Shown: positions 22,501 through 30,200, counted from the first letter of the stretch. The stretch: DNA of 53,385 nucleotides from Xenorhabdus griffiniae (GCF_015163655.1 NZ_JADEUF010000010.1:1-53385), one strand, 5' to 3'. Translations and numbers: made by a program. The notes: generated by a model from the letters alone, not told the origin.

Positions 22501-23886
22501 GTTGAAATAACCGGCTATCCGCTCAACGGTGGCGGCATCAAATAAATCGGTAGCATATTCCAGCTCACCGACCAGACCGGCCTCGGTTTCACTCAGTGAT
22601 AAGGTTAAGTCAAAATGAGTACTGTGATGTTCCTGAGCAATCGTTGTCAGTTGTAACCCCGGCAGGCTCAACTCTTGGGCTGGGGTGTTGTTTAAGGCCA
22701 GCATCACCTGAAAGAGCGGGTTGTAGCTTAAACTGCGTTCCGGCTGGAGCGCTTCCACCACCTGCTCGAAAGGCAGATCCTGATGACTATAGGCGGCCAG
22801 CGCACGCTCCCGCACCTGGGCCAGCAAATCTGTCACACGGAAGTTATCATGGCAGGAGATACGCAAGGCCAGCGTATTAACAAAGAACCCCATCAACCCT
22901 TCCAGTTCCTGGTGTGGGCGGTTAGCGACGGGGGTGCCAATAACAATATCATTCTGCCCACTGAGCCGGGCCAGTACCAGACCCCAGGCACTGAGCACTG
23001 TCATAAACAAGGTAGTATGATGACGTTGCCCAAGTTCTTTCAGTGAAGCCAATAAGTCGGCATCAATGTGCACTGGCACTTGGTTGCCCGCATAGGTTTG
23101 TACTGCCGGACGTGGCCGGTCGGTTGGGAGGGTGAGTAAGGCCGGCGCATCAGCAAGCTGGGAGCACCAGAAATCACGTTGTTCTGTGAAGGCGGTGCCT
23201 TGTAACTGCTCCTGTTGCCAGACCGCATAATCAGCATACTGGATCGGCAGGGGCGGCAAAGGATCAGGCTGGCCGTCAAGGGCCGCACGGTAAAAGGTGA
23301 CCAGTTCTTGCACCAGTACACCGATGGACCAGCCGTCAGTGATAATGTGATGCAGGGTCAGCAACAGCACATGTTCGTCGTCGGCCAGTTGCAGCAGTTG
23401 AGCACGGATCAGCGGTCCCTGGGTAAAATCGAAGGGTGCCTGTGCCTCGCTATCGGCCAGTTCGGCAACACGCTGGGTGTGCAAAGCGGGATCGAGCAGG
23501 CGCAGGTCGTGGCAGGACAGGGCAAAACCAATGTCAGCCGGATCGATATGCTGGCGGGGCTGGCCTTCTACCAGAACAAAACGGGTACGCAGGCTTTCAT
23601 GACGGGCAATCAGGCGATCCAGTGATGCTTTCAGCGCAGGGTAGTCGAGCTGGCCAGTGAGGCGTAATGACACTGGCAGATGATAAGCCTGACTGGCTGC
23701 CGGATCGAGCTGGCTGATAAACCATAGCCGCTGCTGAGCAAAAGAAAGCGGCAGGGGCTGATGCCTGTTCGCGGGTTTAATGAATGCCGGTTGCTGTTGT
23801 CCCTCGCGAGCTTTCAGTTGTTCTTCAAGTCTTTTCTCCAAAACCGCACGTTTCAACTCATCGATATTCATATTGATCTTCGTCAT
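5908..23886 (-). CDS. Five-module nonribosomal peptide synthetase with tandem thioesterases
   Basis: 5992 residues, modules 8-12 of the central assembly line. Order: N-terminal docking-like helix (1-30), C-A-T, C/E-A-T, C/E-A-T, C/E-A-T, C/E-A-T, TE, TE. Carrier serines in GGHSL lie near residues 1050, 2142, 3226, 4305 and 5399; TE serines are S5532 (GWSIGG) and about S5803 (GHSFGG). The first condensation domain has HHIITDG (LCL type). The other four carry both HHLLxxxGD and FHHLVSDH, the signature of dual epimerisation/condensation domains. Hand-read pockets: DAWLLGAVCK, DFWNIGMVHK (Thr), DAWLLGAVCK, DAKDLGVVDK (Glu), DTSDIGSVIK. ATG overlaps the stop of the upstream NRPS gene as ATGA, with GGAGGC ahead of it, implying translational coupling. 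The last gene of its operon. The product is a D-rich peptide chain released, probably cyclised, by TE-TE. Confidence 0.95.
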   Translation of the reverse strand: MTKINMNIDELKRAVLEKRLEEQLKAREGQQQPAFIKPANRHQPLPLSFAQQRLWFISQLDPAASQAYHLPVSLRLTGQLDYPALKASLDRLIARHESLRTRFVLVEGQPRQHIDPADIGFALSCHDLRLLDPALHTQRVAELADSEAQAPFDFTQGPLIRAQLLQLADDEHVLLLTLHHIITDGWSIGVLVQELVTFYRAALDGQPDPLPPLPIQYADYAVWQQEQLQGTAFTEQRDFWCSQLADAPALLTLPTDRPRPAVQTYAGNQVPVHIDADLLASLKELGQRHHTTLFMTVLSAWGLVLARLSGQNDIVIGTPVANRPHQELEGLMGFFVNTLALRISCHDNFRVTDLLAQVRERALAAYSHQDLPFEQVVEALQPERSLSYNPLFQVMLALNNTPAQELSLPGLQLTTIAQEHHSTHFDLTLSLSETEAGLVGELEYATDLFDAATVERIAGYFNNVLTAMVTDDTQLIATLPMLPASERQQLLVDFNATQIDFPQAALIHQLIEARAAQHSDTLAVIYEDQTLSYGELNHRANQLAHYLIALGVHPDDRVAICAERSLEMIVGFLAILKAGGAYVPLDPAYPSERLAYMLDDAAPVALLTQSGLTQSEWFVQFNTLPTVLLDNPEPCLANQPTDNPNPQALELMPHHLAYVIYTSGSTGQPKGVMVEHQSLCNLIATQQHTLSLTTDSRVLQFASNSFDASIWECCMALIAGARLYLAKRTHLLPGAILSRYLTDQAISHILLSPTALAAMDSLPDTLQTLLVGGEACPPTLVKRWSPGRQMLNAYGPTETTVCATLYPCISSDESATDNPPPIGRPIANTRIYILDAHGQPVPRGVAGEIYIAGAGVARGYLNRPELTTERFLTDPFSSQPDARMYKTGDLGRWLPEGNIEYLGRNDFQVKLRGFRIELEEIETQLSQCDGVREAIVLAREDEPGQKRLVAYLLPQEGVELVPAKLRQQLSQHLADYMLPSAFVTLTDFPLTPNGKLDRQALPAPDSSAVVTQGYEPPHGRIETALAQIWQDLLGLERVSRHDHFFELGGHSLMIVSLIEELRNLGWRLDVRSVFASPILTDMAQTIQHDTQAFVVPPNLIPEDCSAITPDMLPLVSLSQAEIDAIVDTVSGGARNVQDIYPLSPLQEGILFHHLLQTQGDNYLLQSLLAFDTRDRLDNFLTALQQVINRHDILRTAIFWQGLEQPVQVVWRQAQLDIKIFTPTAAQDDISAQLQAYTDPRQHRINLNHAPLFIANIAHDPIQDEWLLALRFHHLVSDHLTLELILTEIAQILRGNAKTLPTMLPYRNFIAQTLSVPVAEHEAYFRDQLADIDEPTTPFGILNVPSDNSAINTHRLPLNPTLAKAIRSQARRLGISPSVLFHVAWAQVLAHTSGRDDVVFGSVLLGRLQGGAGADRILGMFINTLPLRISLDGCSVQDIVQDTYHNLITLLEHEQTPLVLAQRCSGVEQPMPLFSSLLNYRHSSSGETEAVDTIWTGIRTLSAEERTNYPITLSVDDLGNGFQLTTQTISEIAPERINTYLATAISGLIDALVHNPQQRIRDIPILPAAERQQLLTGFNATQVDFPQETLLHQLIEAQVAKTPNATAVVYGNQSLSYEALNRHANRLAHHLIELGVHHDDRVAICVERSLEMVVGLLAILKAGGAYVPLDPAYPAERLTYMLDDAAPVVLLTQATLCDKLDSTVPVILLDNILNNPESFLAAQPADNPDAQALGLTSRHLAYVIYTSGSTGMPKGVMVEHANVIRLLAATQTRFQFDDKDVWTLFHSFAFDFSVWELWGALAYGGRLVVISAECARSPQLFYSLLCREHVTILNQTPSAFRSLIAAQGVEGVAEHALRCIIFGGEALELHTLVPWVARNPTAQTRLVNMYGITEITVHATYHELTEADIYSGRGSLIGQPLADLRIYILDPHGQPAPLGVAGEIYIVGDGVTRGYLNRPELTAERFLTDPFSSQPDARMYKTGDLGRWLPDGNIEYLGRNDFQVKLRGFRIELGEIEAKLEQCDGVREAVVLAREDEPGQKRLVAYLRPLEGAELIPAKLRQQLTQHLADYMLPSAFVTLETFPLTPNGKLDRQALPAPDLSAVVARGYEAPVGETEIALAQIWQKLLGLKQVSRHDHFFELGGHSLMIVSLTEELRKLGWQLDIRSVFSSPVLTDMAQAIQREVCAFAVPPNRIPEDCTAITPDMLPLVSLSQAEIDTLVEQIPGGAGNVQDIYPLAPLQEGILFHHLLQAQGDNYLLQSLLAFDTRERLDAFLAALQHVIDRHDILRTAAYWQDLAQPVQVVWRQASLIVREFIPASVGDIPAQLLAHTDPRQHRINLNQAPLFTADIAPNPAQDEWLLALRFHHLVSDHLTMELILAEITLILQGKTEKLPTVLPYRNFIAQILSVPITDHEAYFRAQLADINEPTAPFGILKVQTDNDLITEAHLSIAPDLAKAIRTQARRFGVSPSVLFHVAWAQVLAHTSGRDDVVFGSVLLGRLQGGAGSDQILGMFINTLPLRISLTGRTVQDIVQDTYHNLTTLLEHEQSPLVLAQQCSGVELPMPLFSTLFNYRHGPSNETAEGETEAVDTAWAGIRILTAKESTNYPITLSVDDLGNGFQLTALTVSEIAPERITTYLATAISGLVDALIHNPQQTIHDIPILPAAERQQVLADFNTTQTDFPQEALIHQLFEMQTAQHPEAIAVVYEDQTLSYGELNHRANQLAHYLIALGVHPDDRVALCAERSLEMVVGLLAILKAGGAYVPLDPAYPSERLAYMLEDAAPVALLTQSGLVQSEWLVQFNTLPTVLLDNPEPCLSTQPTSNPDAQALGLASHHLAYVIYTSGSTGQPKGVMIEHQSLCNLITTQQHTLALTANSRVLQFASNSFDACIWESCMALMAGGRLYLAKRADLLPGTILSRYLTEQAISHVLLSPTALAAMDSLPDTLQTLLVGGEACPSTLVKRWSPGRQMLNAYGPTEITVCATLYPCVATAADNPPPIGRPIANTRIYILDAHDQPVPHGVTGEIYIAGAGVARGYLNRPELTAERFLTDPFVSQPDARMYKTGDLGRWLPDGNIEYLGRNDAQVKLRGFRIELGEIEAKLTQCDGVREAVVIAREDEPGQKRLVAYLLPQEGSGLVPAELHQQLAQYLADYMLPSAFVTLDTFPLTPNGKLDRQALPAPDLSAVVTRNYEAPVGEREIILAQIWQKLLGLEQISRHDHFFKLGGHSLIIVSLVEELRNLGWQLEVRSVFSSPVLTDMAQAIQYGSHTFVVPPNRIPQNCTDITPDMLPLVSLSQTEIDAIVEQISGGAMNVQDIYPLSPLQEGILFHHLLQSQGDSYLLRSLLAFDTRTRLDNFLDALQQVINRHDILRTAVYWQGLEQPVQVVWRQAPLTIHEFIPTTTVDIPAQLQDYTDPRQHQIDLNRAPLFATDIAHDPVQNEWLLALRFHHLVSDHMTLELIFAEIAQILQGNAKTLPTMLPYRNFIAQTLHVPAAEHETYFRSQLADIDEPTAPFGILNVPNDNSVINEHRLLLDPTLAKTIRSQARHIGVSPSVLFHVAWGQVLARTSGRDDVVFGSVLLGRLQGGAGADHILGMFINTLPLRITLGGRTARDIVQDTYHNLTALLEHEQAPLALAQRCSGVAQPMPLFSTLLNYRHSQPNTNDTVWDGIRLLLSEERTNYPLTLSVDDLGEAFSISIKSVTTIDPARIADYLVTTISNLVEALMNEPQRPVLGLSILPDAEYQQLLTEFNTTRTDFPQGILIHELFEQQAARTPDATAVVFGDFSFSYHELNRRANCLAHHLITVGVRPDDRIAICVERGLEMMVGLLAILKAGGAYVPLDPTYPAERLAYMIDDAAPVALLTQSAFIDMLDCALPDILLDIQSPALFDKGTENNPDAQTLELTPHHLAYVIYTSGSTGQPKGVMVAHRNVINLHTGLNAALALNPPCRIAMNASIVFDASVKIWLQLLSGHTLIIVPEEIRADSQQLWRYFARHLVDMFDCTPIQLQWLLEAGLGTRAGYQPKLALIGGDSIPPSTWSRLQEIETTRFINVYGPTECTVDATLCPVSSALSQPSIGRPIANTQIYILDTQCQLLPLGVAGEIYIGGTGVARGYLNRPELTAERFLADPFSSQPDARMYKTGDLGRWLPDGNIEYLGRNDFQVKLRGFRIELGEIEAKLTQCDGVREAAVIVREDKPGQKRLVAYLLPQEGVELVPAELRQQLTQYLADYMLPSAFVTLDTFPLTPNGKLDRQALPAPDLSAAVTCNYEAPVGEREIALAQIWQKLLGLEQISRHDHFFKLGGHSLIIVSLVEELRNLGWQLEIRSVFSSPVLTDMAQAIQHESHTFVVPPNRIPENCTAITPDMLPLVSLSQAEIDTLVEQIPGGAMNVQDIYPLAPLQEGILFHHLLQSQGDIYLLRSLLAFDTRTRLDNFLDALQQVINRHDILRTAVYWQGLEQPVQVVWRQAPLTIHEFIPTTTVDIPAQLQAYTDPRQHQINLNQAPLFAIDIAHDPVQNEWILALRFHHLVSDHMTLELIFAEIAQILQGNAKTLPTMLPYRNFIAQTLRVPAAEHETYFRSQLADIDEPTAPFGILDVPNDNSVIDEHRLLLDPTLAKTIRSQVRHIGVSPSVLFHVAWGQVLAQTSGRDDVVFGSVLLGRLQGGAGADRILGMFINTLPVRIQLQARTVKQAVQETYQRLSELLDHEQTPLAIAQRCSGVPASLPLFNSLLNFRHSPRDEEAAHSSVWNGIQVLDSEERSNYPLSLDVDDFDDGFVLTAQCSQQINPVRITAYMKTALEGIVAALQYAPEQPIHAIDILPRAERTQLLETFNDNVVSYPQDALIHQLFEQQAVRTPDAIALVFGENELSYAALNRQANQLAHQLIEAGVRPDDRVAICVDRSLDLIIGLYAILKAGAGYVPLDPEYPAERLAYQLSDSKPVLLLTQHPLQGLLPISDIPVWLLDDESHRNNVAKQPIHNPDIQLQPHHLAYIIYTSGSTGQPKGVMLEHRNVVNFIHAQHQTSEPQSGDRILQFATIAFDTSVSDIFPTLASGATLILRPAHIRVPDAEFVDLLNKQKITIMDMPTAFWHQWVQEMMAGRSGFGQYLRTVIVGGEKAELRHLISWQSIPETQSCRWINSYGPTETTVIATTLKVDGTSTLSTDITNNIPIGYPLPNTRIYILDTHGRPVPIGVSGEIHIGGAGVARGYLNRPDLTAEKFVADPFSNQPDARMYKTGDLGRWLPDGAIEYLERNDFQVKLRGFRIELGEIEARLTQCDGVREAVVIAREDEPGQKRLVAYLLPQEGSELVPTELRQQLAQYLADYMLPSAFVTLDSFPLTPNGKLDRQAFPVPDQSAFAVRGYESPIDKTEITLAQIWQDLLGLERISRHDHFFELGGHSLLAIQLLNRMREQNMQVSLTTLFAHPTLCDLALTVKKQFVMPVSPFDANPVPLSPTGTLRPLFLVHETSGDPLVYSPLATLLPPELPVYALQALGIHTLEHPPESIEALAACHIQAIRRLQPQGPYRLMGWSIGGLIAYEIAQQLTRDGETVTFLGMIDSYYHTHKNSDNPSVDEEARRIELIISALHTQKMIGDEEALAELHSLSNLEQVLDHCIERQWLSAGITREDILLRVYTADMITQLDQGYIAQKSALPVHLYTAEELVNSDSWHGWHDIVGHDSVLHPIGGTHFSIMHPPLLNQIVDSITENLPDIPSFDPLVMIQQGTPSISPLFCLPGAGASPSSLLELALSFPAQLPVYALQARGFMIEHHSPYRSVEGAARAYIQNIRQIQPHGPYHLLGHSFGGWIAFEIALQLQAEGEQVSELILIDTDEPDQQGSALKSVNRIETIMELIDIYNMILNQPLPLARQDFANLTTDEQIQYLHSALIKAGLFPAKTPISLLQGIVSVMQANLNTSYIPRDRYEGRVHLVNAEEGDKDERRTRETQWRLLVAELDTMVVPGNHMTLLSAPHVEQWVTRLWQNIEKLSQLNG
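5941..7850 (-). repeat. T-TE-TE direct repeat, copy 1
   Basis: Matches 48561-50470 at a constant offset of 42,620 bp in the same orientation, with only scattered base changes. It covers the last carrier domain and both thioesterases; similarity weakens toward the A domain. Confidence 0.85.
7571..10849 (-). other. NRPS module 12: C/E-A-T, polar or basic residue predicted
   Basis: The C/E domain (HHLLQSQGD and FHHLVSDH) would epimerise residue 11 (Glu). The A-domain pocket reads D235 T236 S239 D278 I299 G301 S322 V330 I331 K. I know no exact match. The acidic D278 with S239/S322 suggests a basic or polar side chain, at low confidence. Carrier serine is near 7690. No epimerisation follows, so the last residue should be L. 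Confidence 0.7.
9917..11240 (-). repeat. Intragenic direct repeat, copy 1 (T and C/E block)
   Basis: A near-identical block to 13151-14474 with constant offset 3234 bp and no gaps seen. It covers the 3' part of the A domain and T of module 11 plus the N-terminal two thirds of the module 12 C/E domain. Differences are scattered single bases. Confidence 0.75.
10850..14086 (-). other. NRPS module 11: C/E-A-T, glutamate predicted
   Basis: Pocket D A K D L G V V D K equals the glutamate code of surfactin synthetase module 1. K239 is the Glu-versus-Gln determinant (Gln variants have Q). The next module begins with C/E, so D-Glu is expected. The C/E domain epimerises residue 10. Its T-C/E block is almost a copy of the neighbouring module's. 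Confidence 0.8.
13151..14474 (-). repeat. Intragenic direct repeat, copy 2 (T and C/E block)
   Basis: Partner of 9917-11240. It covers the end of module 10 A, its T, and most of the module 11 C/E domain. Outside the block the two modules diverge clearly (Leu-like versus Glu A domains), which marks a recombination or gene-conversion tract. Confidence 0.75.
14087..17339 (-). other. NRPS module 10: C/E-A-T, hydrophobic residue predicted
   Basis: Pocket D A W L L G A V C K, the same as module 8. It indicates a large hydrophobic residue, Leu-like at best guess, with no exact match I can vouch for. The C/E domain (HHLLQAQGD, FHHLVSDHLTMEL) would epimerise Thr9. A following C/E domain makes residue 10 D. 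Confidence 0.7.
17340..20614 (-). other. NRPS module 9: C/E-A-T, threonine predicted
   Basis: Pocket D F W N I G M V H K is the classical threonine code, complete at all ten positions. The following C/E domain implies D-allo-Thr. Its hydroxyl is the best candidate nucleophile for lactone formation by the TE pair, as in many cyclic lipopeptides; that last point is inference. Confidence 0.85.
20615..23886 (-). other. NRPS module 8: docking-C-A-T, hydrophobic residue predicted
   Basis: The N-terminal charged helix (NIDELKRAVLEKRLEEQLK) probably receives the C-terminal tail of the preceding synthetase. The condensation domain has HHIITDG and lacks the dual-domain HHLLxxxGD, so it accepts an L-configured residue 7. 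Pocket D A W L L G A V C K. The following C/E domain makes the residue D. Confidence 0.75.
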
Positions 23887-26800
23887 TGTTTACTGCCTCC
23901 GCGGGTCTCTTTTCCGCTTAAAATGGTCATCAATTCTTCTGCTGACAGTGAGTCAAGATCGTTTTGAATTGACTCAAGTTCGTTTCCCCCTACGACATTC
24001 ATTTGTGCTGAGAGAATGACGTTGGCTTGCTCCACTAATGTGGTGGAAGTGAATAACGCCGTCAGAGGGATACTGACCAGAAATTTATCTTGTATGCGGG
24101 TTATCAATCTGACGACCATCAGCGAATGGCCGCCAATTTCGAAGAAATGGTCGTGGCGACTGACACGCTCCAGTCCTAGCAGGTCTTGCCAGATTTGGGC
24201 CAACACGGTTTCTATCCTGCCTTGTGGCGGTTCATAACCCTGGGTTACCACGGCAGACGAATCCGGCGCAGGCAGGGACTGACGGTCGAGTTTACCGTTA
24301 GGGGTGAGCGGGAACGTGTCTAACGTAACAAAGGCACTGGGCAGCATATAGTCAGCAAGATACTGAGCCAGTTGCTGACGCAGCTCCGCGGGCGCTAATT
24401 CAACCCCTTCCTGCGGTAACAGGTAAGCGACCAGCCGTTTCTGGCCGGGTTCATCTTCGCGAGCAATCACCACCGCTTCGCGTACCTCGTCACATTGGCT
24501 GAGTCGGGTTTCGATTTCTCCCAGTTCGATACGGAAGCCACGCAGCTTGACCTGAAAATCATTACGGCCAAGGTATTCAATATCACCCTCGGGTAGCCAG
24601 CGGCCGAGATCGCCGGTTTTGTACATGCGGGCATCGGGTTGCGAAGAGAACGGATCGGGCAGGAAACGCTCAGCAGTGAGTTCAGGGCGATTCAGATAAC
24701 CGCGCGCTACACCGGCACCGGCAATATAAATTTCCCCTGCCACGCCACGAGGAACGGGCTGGCCGTGTGCATCCAGAATATAAATTTGGGTATTGGCAAT
24801 CGGGCGGCCAATCGGTGGCGGATTATTCCCTGTATAGGAGGTGCAGAGATAGAGTGTGGCACAGACCGTGGTTTCCGTTGGTCCATAGGCATTAAGCATT
24901 TGTCGCCCAGATGACCAGCGTTTGACTAAGGTTGATGAACAGGCTTCTCCCCCCACCATCAAGGTTTGCAGAGTATCGGGCAGGAAATCCATCGCGGCCA
25001 ATGCGGTTGGTGACAAGATAACATGGCTGATGGCCTGGTCGGCTAAGTAACCGGACAGTATGGCTCCCGGCAACAAACTGGTTCGTTTGGCGAGATAGAG
25101 ACGCGCACCGGCCATTAAGGTCATACAATATTCCCAGATACTGGGATCGAAACTGTTTGCGGTAGACTGTAAGACGCGGCTGTTGGCGGTGAGAGCCAGG
25201 ACATGTTGCTGGGTGGTGACCAAGTTGCACAGGCTATGATGTTCGACCATTACCCCTTTTGGTTGCCCGGTTGAACCGGAAGTATAAATAACATAGGCCA
25301 GATGATGAGGCATTAACCCCAAAGCTTGAGGATTTGGGTTATCAGCGGGTTGGTTTGCCAGGCACGGTTCAGGGTTATCCAGCAAGACTGTGGGGAGGGT
25401 GTTAAACTGAACGAGCCATTCTGACTGGGCCAGCTCTGATTGAGTTAGTAAAGCCACCGGAGCGGCATCGTCCAGCATATAGGCCAGTCGTTCGGACGGG
25501 TAGGCCGGATCAAGCGGCACATAAGCCCCGCCCGCTTTGAGGATAGCCAGAAAACCGACTATCATCTCCAGACTGCGTTCGGCACAGATAGCGACACGAT
25601 CATCCGGATGCACACCCAATGCAATCAGATAATGGGCCAACTGATTGGCGCGGTGGTTTAATTCACTATAGCTCAGAGCCTGGTCTTCATAGATGACAGC
25701 CAGGGCATCGGAATGCAGTGCGGCCTGTGCCTCAATGAGTTGGTGAATCAACGCGGTTTGTGGGAAATCAACTTGGGTGGCGTTGAAATCGGTCAGCACT
25801 TGTTGCCGCTCTGCTGCCGGTAAGATGGAAATATCCCGGATCGCTTGTTGCGGATTGTTAATCAGGGCATCTATCAAGCCGCTTATGGCAGTCGCCAGAT
25901 AAGCGTTGATTTGTTCTGGTACAATTTCAGTTATGGTCAGAGCCGTTAATTGGAAATCCTCCCCTAAGTCATCGATTGATAAGGAGATAGGATAATTAGT
26001 GCGCTCTTCTGCCGCCAAAACACGTATACCTGCCCAAGTGTTCTCAACCGCCTCGATTTCCCCCTCTGCCGTTCCATTCGAAAAGCTGTGACGATAATTC
26101 AGTAAGGTGCTGAACAGCGGCATGGGTTGCTCCACGCCACTGCACTGTTGTGCCAACACTAATGGGGCTTGCTCATGCTCCAGCAAGGCGGTCAGGTTGT
26201 GATAAGTTTCCTGCACAATGTCTTGTACCGTGCGCCCGTCCAGAGAAATACGCAAGGGCAGGGTATTGATAAACATCCCCAGTATTTGATCCGCTCCCGC
26301 ACCGCCTTGCAACCGGCCCAGTAGCACGGAACCAAACACCACGTCATCGCGGCCGCTGGTCTGTGCCAGCACCTGTGCCCACGCAATATGGAACAACACA
26401 CTGGGGCTGACACCGAAACGACGCGCCTGCGTACGAATGGCTTTAGCCAGATCCGGTGCGATAGCGAGATGCGCTTTAGTGACAAGGTCGTTGCCAATGT
26501 TTACATTCAGTACCCCAAACGGCGCAGTGGGTTCGTCAATATCCGCCAGTTGGGCGCGGAAATAAGCTTCATGCTCGGCGGTTGGCGTATTCAAAGTTTG
26601 AGCGATAAAGTTGCGGTAAGGTGATATCGGTGGCAACTTCTCTGTTTTTGCCTGCAAGATAAGCGCAATTTCCGCAAAAATCAGCTCCAGTGTCAGATGG
26701 TCACTGACCAGATGATGGAAGCGCAGCGCCAGTAACCATTCATCTTGTGCCGGATCATGAGCGATATCGGTGGCAAAGAGAGGCGCCTGGTTCAAATTGA

Positions 26801-27259
26801 TGCGGTGCTGGCGGGGATCGGTGTGAGCCAGTAATTGTGCTGGAATATCGTCCGTCGTGGCAGCGGGGAATTCACGGATAGTCAGTTGTGCCTGGCGCCA
26901 GACCACCTGCACCGGCTGTTCCAGTCCTTGCCAATAAATTGCCGTGCGCAGGATGTCATGGCGGTTGATAACCTGCTGCAAGGCTTTCAGGAAGCTGTCG
27001 AGACGATCACGGGTATCGAAAGCGAGTAAGCTTTGTTGCAGATAATTATCCCCCTGGGTTTGTAGCAGATGGTGGAACAGGATGCCTTCCTGTAACGGCG
27101 CCAGTGGATAGATATCCTGTACATTGCCTGCGCCCCCGGGGATCTGCTCAACGAGGGTATCAATCTCAGTCTGGGAGAGCGCGATTAAAGGCAGCATATC
27201 GGGCGTGATAGCCGTACAATCTTCGGGAATACGGTTAGGTGGTACGACAAATATGCTGG
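23883..27259 (-). other. NRPS module 7: C/E-A-T, hydrophobic residue predicted
   Basis: The C/E domain (HHLLQTQGD, FHHLVSDHLTLEL) would epimerise Tyr6. Pocket D P W I M G A V C K carries an unusual proline at 236, shared with module 1, and points to a hydrophobic residue (Leu- or Phe-like, uncertain). The carrier domain has EIGGHSLMVV and is followed by a terminal docking tail. Confidence 0.7.
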
Positions 27260-30200
27260 CCTCCCGCTGAATAGCCTGAGCCATATCAACGAGGATCGGA
27301 GCAACAAAAACACTGCGAACATCAAGTTGCCAGCCCAGCTTGCGCAGTTCTTCGATCAGACTGACAATCATCAGCGAATGGCCACCGAGTTCAAAGAAGT
27401 GGTCATGGCGGCTGACCTGTTTCAACCCCAGGAGTTTTTGCCAGATTTGGGCTAAGGCGATTTCTGTCTCACCGATGGGGGCTTCATAGCTGCGTGTGGC
27501 AACCGCCGATAAATCAGGAGCAGGCAGGGCCTGACGGTCGAGTTTACCGTTAGGGGTGAGCGGGAAAGTCTCTAAAATGACAAAGGCGCTGGGCAGCATA
27601 TAGTCAGCGAGATATTGAGCGAGTTGCTGGCGCAGTTCAGTGGGGACTGGTTCAATCCCCTCCAGCGGCCGCAGATAAGCGACCAACCGTTTCTGGCCGG
27701 ACTCATCTTCGCGGGCCAGCACTACCGCCTCACGCACACCGTGACACTGCATGAGCCGTGCCTCGATTTCCCCCAGTTCGATACGGAAGCCGCGTAACTT
27801 GACCTGAAAATCATTGCGACCGAGGTATTCGATATTGCCGTCGGGCAGCCAACGGCCGAGATCGCCGGTTTTGTACATGCGGGCATCCGGCTGCGAAGAG
27901 AACGGATCGGCCAGGAAGCGTTCAGCAGTGAGTTCAGGGCGATTCAGATAACCGCGGGCGATACCCATCCCGCCAATATAAATTTCGCCCGTCACACCAA
28001 GCGGAACGGGTTGACCTCGTGTATCCAAAATATAAATTTGCGTATTCGCGATAGGTCGGCCTATCGGTGGGACTCTTTCACTCTGGGGATCACATGGGGT
28101 GAGAGTTGCACAGACAGTGGATTCCGTCGGCCCATAAGCATTGATAATGATCCGCTGGTCTGTTGTCCAACGTTTGATCAACGACGATGAGCAAGCCTCA
28201 CCGGCCAGCACCAGAATGGTCAGATTGGGTAATTCAGCATCCGGCGTTAAGGCACTGGCTGCCACGGGCGGTAGGGTGACATGCGTGATCGCCTGAGTTT
28301 TCAAGGTATTCATCAGAGCTTCACCGGGCAATAACGCTTCACGGGATGCCAGGACAAGACAGGCTCCTTGGCACAGTGTAGTAGCAATTTCAGAGATACA
28401 GGCATCAAAGCTGAAAGAAGCAAACTGTAATAAACGGCTATTAGCTGTGATATGGAATGCCTCAATTTGTGTCTGAGTGAGGTTGTATAGCCCACGATGC
28501 TCAACCATCACGCCTTTGGGCTGCCCCGTGGAGCCAGAGGTGTAGATAACATAGGCCAGATGGTGTGGAGTTAACCCCAGTGCATAGGCATCAGGATTAC
28601 TTATTGCGTAGGTATCGAGAGAGATGGTGTCAAGTAGCACGGTAGGCAGGTCACTGCTGAGTGTCTCAACTAACGACATTTGGGTAAGTAACGCCACGGG
28701 AGAGGCATCATCCAACATATAAGCCAGCCGTTCGACTGGATAGGCCGGATCGAGCGGCACATAAGCTGCCCCTGCCTTAAGAATACCCAGTAATCCCACC
28801 ACCATTTCCAAACTGCGTTCGACACAGATGGCGACTCGATCATCCGGCCGCACACCCAGCGCAATCAGGTAATGGGCTAATTGATTGGCGCGGTGGTTTA
28901 ACTCACCATAGCTAATTGTTTGTTCCCCAAAGACAACGGCGATCGCCTGAGGATACCGTGCTGCCTGTGCTTCAAACCGTTGGTGGATCAACGCGTCTTG
29001 TGGAAAGTCCACCTGAGTGGCATTGAAGTCCACCAGCAGTTGTTGCCGTTCTGATGCAGACAGCATTGGCAACGTGGCAATCTGTTGTGTTTCATCGGCC
29101 ACCATGGCGGTCAACACATTGTTGAAGTAACCGGCTATGCGTTCAACAGTTGCGGTGTCGAATAAATCGGTGACATATTCCAGTTCACCAATCAGACCAG
29201 TTTCGGTTTCGGTCAATGACAAGGTTAAATCAAAGTGGGCGCTGGGGTACATTTGTTCAATGGGTGCGCATTGGACATCAGGAAATGCCAGCGCTTGAGT
29301 AGGGGTATTATTTAAGGCCAGCATCACCTGGAAAATCGGGCTATAGCTAAGATTGCGTTCGGGTTGGAGCGCTTCCACTACCTGCTCAAAGGGTAAATCT
29401 TGGTGAGCATAAGCGGCCAGTGCCCGCTCCCGAACGTGGGCCAGCAGATCGGCCACACTGAGATCATCATTGAAGGTGATGCGTAAAGCCAGTGTATTAA
29501 CGAAGAAACCGATTAATCCTTCAAGTTCATGGTGAGGGCGATTAGCAACCGGTGTGCCGATCACGATATCATCTTGACCGCTGAGCCGGGCCAGTACCAG
29601 ACTCCAGGCACTGAGTACCGTCATAAACAACGTCGAGTGATGGCGTAATCCCAGTTTTTTCAGTGAGCCCAATAAATCAGCATCAACGTATACAGGAACT
29701 CGGCTGCCAACAAAGGATTGTACTGCCGGGCGTGGCCGGTCAGTCGGGAGCGTCAGTAAGGCAGGCGTTCCTGCCAGTTGGGTGCACCAGAAATCACGTT
29801 GTGTTGTGAGTACGGCCTCTTGCAGCCAGTGACGCTGCCAGACGGTATAATCAGCATACTGAATGGGTAGGGGTGGTAAAGGCGTATCTTGACTATCCAA
29901 GATGGCGCGATAAAGAACACTGAGTTCATGTACCAGCACACCGATGGACCAGCCATCAGAAATAATATGATGCTGCGTGAGCAACAAGACATGTTCTTCG
30001 TCTGCCAATTGCAGCAAGTGACCGCGGATCAGCTGTTCTTGGGTGAAGTCAAAAGGCGTCTGTGCTTCGAGTGCCGTTAATTCCGCAATGCGGCTATCTT
30101 GTGCTTGCGGTGCCCATAGGCGCAGATCCTGGTAAGGCAGGGTGAAGCCAATATCCGCCGGATCAATGTGCTGGCAAGGTTGACCGTCAACCAGCACAAA

